This document shows positions 35,287-39,124 of a stretch of 39,124 nucleotides of DNA, in pieces. Source of the stretch: Acidisphaera sp. (GTDB lineage Bacteria; Pseudomonadota; Alphaproteobacteria; Acetobacterales; Acetobacteraceae); the NCBI GenBank assembly GCA_019240635.1, contig JAFAYA010000074.1, forward strand, positions 1 through 39,124, read 5' to 3'. The notes beneath the pieces were generated by a model. The model had not been told where the DNA came from. It searched no databases and saw nothing but the letters and a program-made list of their open reading frames with translations. The translations under genes and the position numbers were made by a program. Position 1 is the first letter of the stretch. Every line of letters begins with the position of its first letter.

Positions 35287-35940
35287 TCATCGGTGGCAGA
35301 TCGAGCAGTCCGTCAGATCGCGATTGACGATCCCGTACTGCTTCATCAGTGCGTCCGGCGACGGCGTGTCGGGCCCGCGCCGCCACTCCGTGTCGTAGAT
35401 CGCCGCGCGCGGACGCAGGTTGGGGCCGGGATTGCGGTGGCAGTTCAGGCAGAACTGCATGGTCAGGCTCGCCGCCTTGAACGTCAGCGCCATGCGGTCG
35501 ACGCTGCCGTGGCAGCTCTCACAGCCGACTCCCTTCGCGATGTGGATGGAGTGGTTGAAATACACATAGTTCGGAAGGTCGTTCACCACCTTCCAGGCGA
35601 TCGGCGCGTCATGCGCCAGGCTGTCGCGCACCGGCGCCAGCAACGCCGCGTTGGTCCAGATCTGTGAATGGCAGGTCATGCACGTATAGGTCGGCGGCAT
35701 GCCCGCGTTCGCGCTGACCTCGACGGAGGTGTGACAGAATCGGCAGTCGATGCCGAGGCCGGCGACGTGGTGCTCGTGGCTGAACGGCACGGGCTGGTCG
35801 ATCACCCATCCGACGCCCCGCGCGTAGTCGGTACGCGGGTATACCCACCACCAAAAAACGCCGCCGGCCAGCAACCCGCCCATGCCGAGCAAGAAAAATT
35901 TCGCGGCGAGATTGGCACTCGGCCGGAATATCGCTGCCAT
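35287..35940 (-). CDS. actA: Alternative complex III subunit ActA (pentaheme cytochrome c)
   Basis: This 217-aa membrane-anchored cytochrome c has one N-terminal helix (about 12-34) and five heme-binding CxxCH motifs, at residues 66-70, 87-91, 140-144, 164-168 and 212-216. ActA proteins of ACIII carry five hemes that pass electrons from the iron-sulfur wire to ActE. It is the first gene of the act-cta operon. The 123-base gap before it, after atpC, should hold its promoter, but I could not identify one with confidence; the ribosome-binding site is weak (GGTGG). Confidence 0.95.
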   Translation of the reverse strand: MAAIFRPSANLAAKFFLLGMGGLLAGGVFWWWVYPRTDYARGVGWVIDQPVPFSHEHHVAGLGIDCRFCHTSVEVSANAGMPPTYTCMTCHSQIWTNAALLAPVRDSLAHDAPIAWKVVNDLPNYVYFNHSIHIAKGVGCESCHGSVDRMALTFKAASLTMQFCLNCHRNPGPNLRPRAAIYDTEWRRGPDTPSPDALMKQYGIVNRDLTDCSICHR

Positions 35941-36063
35941 GCGGCCACCGACAGGAACGACGGAAGCCTAACGCAGGCCGTTGCGGTTTTCAGGACTCCG
36001 CGAGCGCAATGTTGCCGGGAACACGCAATCGCCGCCATCACAAAGACGTGGTCCGCGCCGGTG

Positions 36064-36470
36064 TCAGGGCGCCTCGGCGGCTTCAAGCATCGCGCGCGCG
36101 GATTGCAGCCGGTCCATGGCCGCATCCTCGTTCGCGACGACGCTCTTGTCAGCGGCCTGATACGCCGCTTCGGCGTCGCGGATGCGCTGCTCCGCGGCGG
36201 CGCGCGACACTTCCGAGGCCGGGATCACTTCGTTGGCCAGCACCGTGCAGCGCTCCGGCGTGATCTCCGCAAATCCGCCGGCCACGTAGAGCCGGTCGGT
36301 CACCTGATTGTTCTCGTAGAGCCGGATCGTGCCGCCGCGCAGCAGCACGATCATCGGTGCGTGGCCGGGCAGCACGCCAAGCTCGCCCTCGTAGGCCGGG
36401 ATGACCACCATCTCGACGGGGCGCGACAGCAGCAGCCGCTCCGGGCTGACGATTTCGAGCGGGATCGGCA

Positions 36471-36471
<1 letters not shown>
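36064..36471 (-). CDS. atpC: ATP synthase F1 subunit epsilon
   Basis: This 135-aa subunit of the F1 stalk links rotation to the c-ring and can damp ATP hydrolysis. It has the beta-sandwich domain (about 1-85, with SPERLLLSRPVEMVVIPAYEGELGVLPGHAP) and a C-terminal helical pair. The ATG overlaps the atpD stop codon by one base (TGATG). It is the last gene of the ATP synthase operon; actA follows on the same strand after 123 bases. Confidence 0.95.
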
Positions 36472-38826
<2,355 letters not shown>

Positions 38827-38832
38827 GGCAGG

Positions 38833-39124
38833 TCAGGCGAAGGCTTTGGCGAAGCCGTCGAAGAAGCCGACCAGGCTCTTTTCCGTCTCAGGCTTGATCT
38901 CCCGGTCGCGCCGCAGCGTGTCGAGCAGGTCGCCGTGATTGGCCTTCAGATCCGACAGCGCCTGGCTCTCGAAGGCGCCCACCTTCTCCACGGGCACCTC
39001 GTCGAGGTAGCCGCGCGTGCCCGCGAAGATCGCCACCACCTGCTCCTCGACCGGCACCGGCTTGAACTGCGGCTGCTTGAGGAGCTCGGTCAACCGCGCG
39101 CCGCGCGCCAGCAGCCGCTGCGTC
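38833..39124 (-). CDS. atpA: ATP synthase F1 subunit alpha, C-terminal part (runs off the window)
   Basis: About 96 codons of the C-terminal helical domain are visible, from TQRLLARGARLTELLKQPQFKPVPVEEQ (in pieces: GARLTELLKQ, FKPVPVEEQ) to FFDGFAKAFA at the stop codon. This matches the end of the alpha subunit, which forms the hexamer with beta. The rest of the gene, and any atpH, lie beyond the right edge. Confidence 0.95.
   Translation of the reverse strand, partial: TQRLLARGARLTELLKQPQFKPVPVEEQVVAIFAGTRGYLDEVPVEKVGAFESQALSDLKANHGDLLDTLRRDREIKPETEKSLVGFFDGFAKAFA

Noticed and set aside
32373-35327. Long plus-strand open frame opposite actB
   Set aside because: Antisense to the ActB gene, which has four cysteine clusters; the shadow has no recognisable domain.
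35941-36063. Sigma-70 promoter for actA
   Set aside because: Only weak -35/-10-like matches with poor spacing were found; not enough to name a site.

Overview
The window is about 39 kb of GC-rich, densely coding DNA. I infer an aerobic, hopanoid-making alphaproteobacterium, most likely in or near the Acetobacteraceae (Rhodospirillales). The evidence is an EipB/DUF1849 envelope protein, an alphaproteobacterial-type AspRS, a zinc-ribbon DinB, the hopanoid transporter HpnN, and short double-hairpin intergenic repeats. No rRNA, tRNA, CRISPR array, prophage or complete insertion sequence was seen. No gap between genes exceeds 300 bases.

Left part (1-7.3 kb): RNase D (rnd, minus) diverges from a corA magnesium-transporter gene. 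The corA gene is split by a ~149-bp palindromic element with terminal inverted repeats and a CTAG target duplication. Then come aspS, eipB (plus), dinB (minus) and a glycine-rich membrane protein of unknown function.

Middle part (7.3-21.5 kb): small catabolic units. A D-lactate/glycolate-type FAD dehydrogenase diverges from a sugar-acid unit (HpcH/HpaI aldolase, UxaA-type dehydratase, HD hydrolase). Next are a heme-monooxygenase-like protein, an AhpD-like protein, a tiny membrane protein, and MarC with an M20 amidohydrolase. A D-amino-acid unit follows (DadA-like dehydrogenase, Asp/Glu-racemase/EutA-like protein, RidA), where the dehydrogenase would make imino acids and RidA would hydrolyse them. 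Then come a tautomerase, a thiolase with a class III CoA-transferase, and a quinone oxidoreductase. Two copies of a 55-bp double-hairpin repeat lie at 12.2 and 15.0 kb.

Right part (21.5-39.1 kb): one long minus-strand energy-conservation block. Read in the direction of transcription it is the tail of atpA, then atpG, atpD, atpC; then actA, actB, actC, actD, actE, actF (alternative complex III, a quinol:cytochrome c oxidoreductase unrelated to bc1); a small one-helix protein; a Sco copper chaperone; a caa3-type cytochrome oxidase (ctaC with fused cytochrome c, ctaD, ctaE, subunit IV); and hpnN. Nearly every junction from actB to subunit IV overlaps by 4 or 8 bases. Subunit I has the YSHP signature of A2-type heme-copper oxidases instead of the usual proton-channel glutamate. 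Together these genes encode a quinol-to-oxygen chain without bc1, next to the ATP synthase that uses its proton gradient.

The most unusual items are the structured mini-element that broke corA, the ACIII/A2-oxidase module with its uncharacterised small subunit, and the dispersed double-hairpin repeat.
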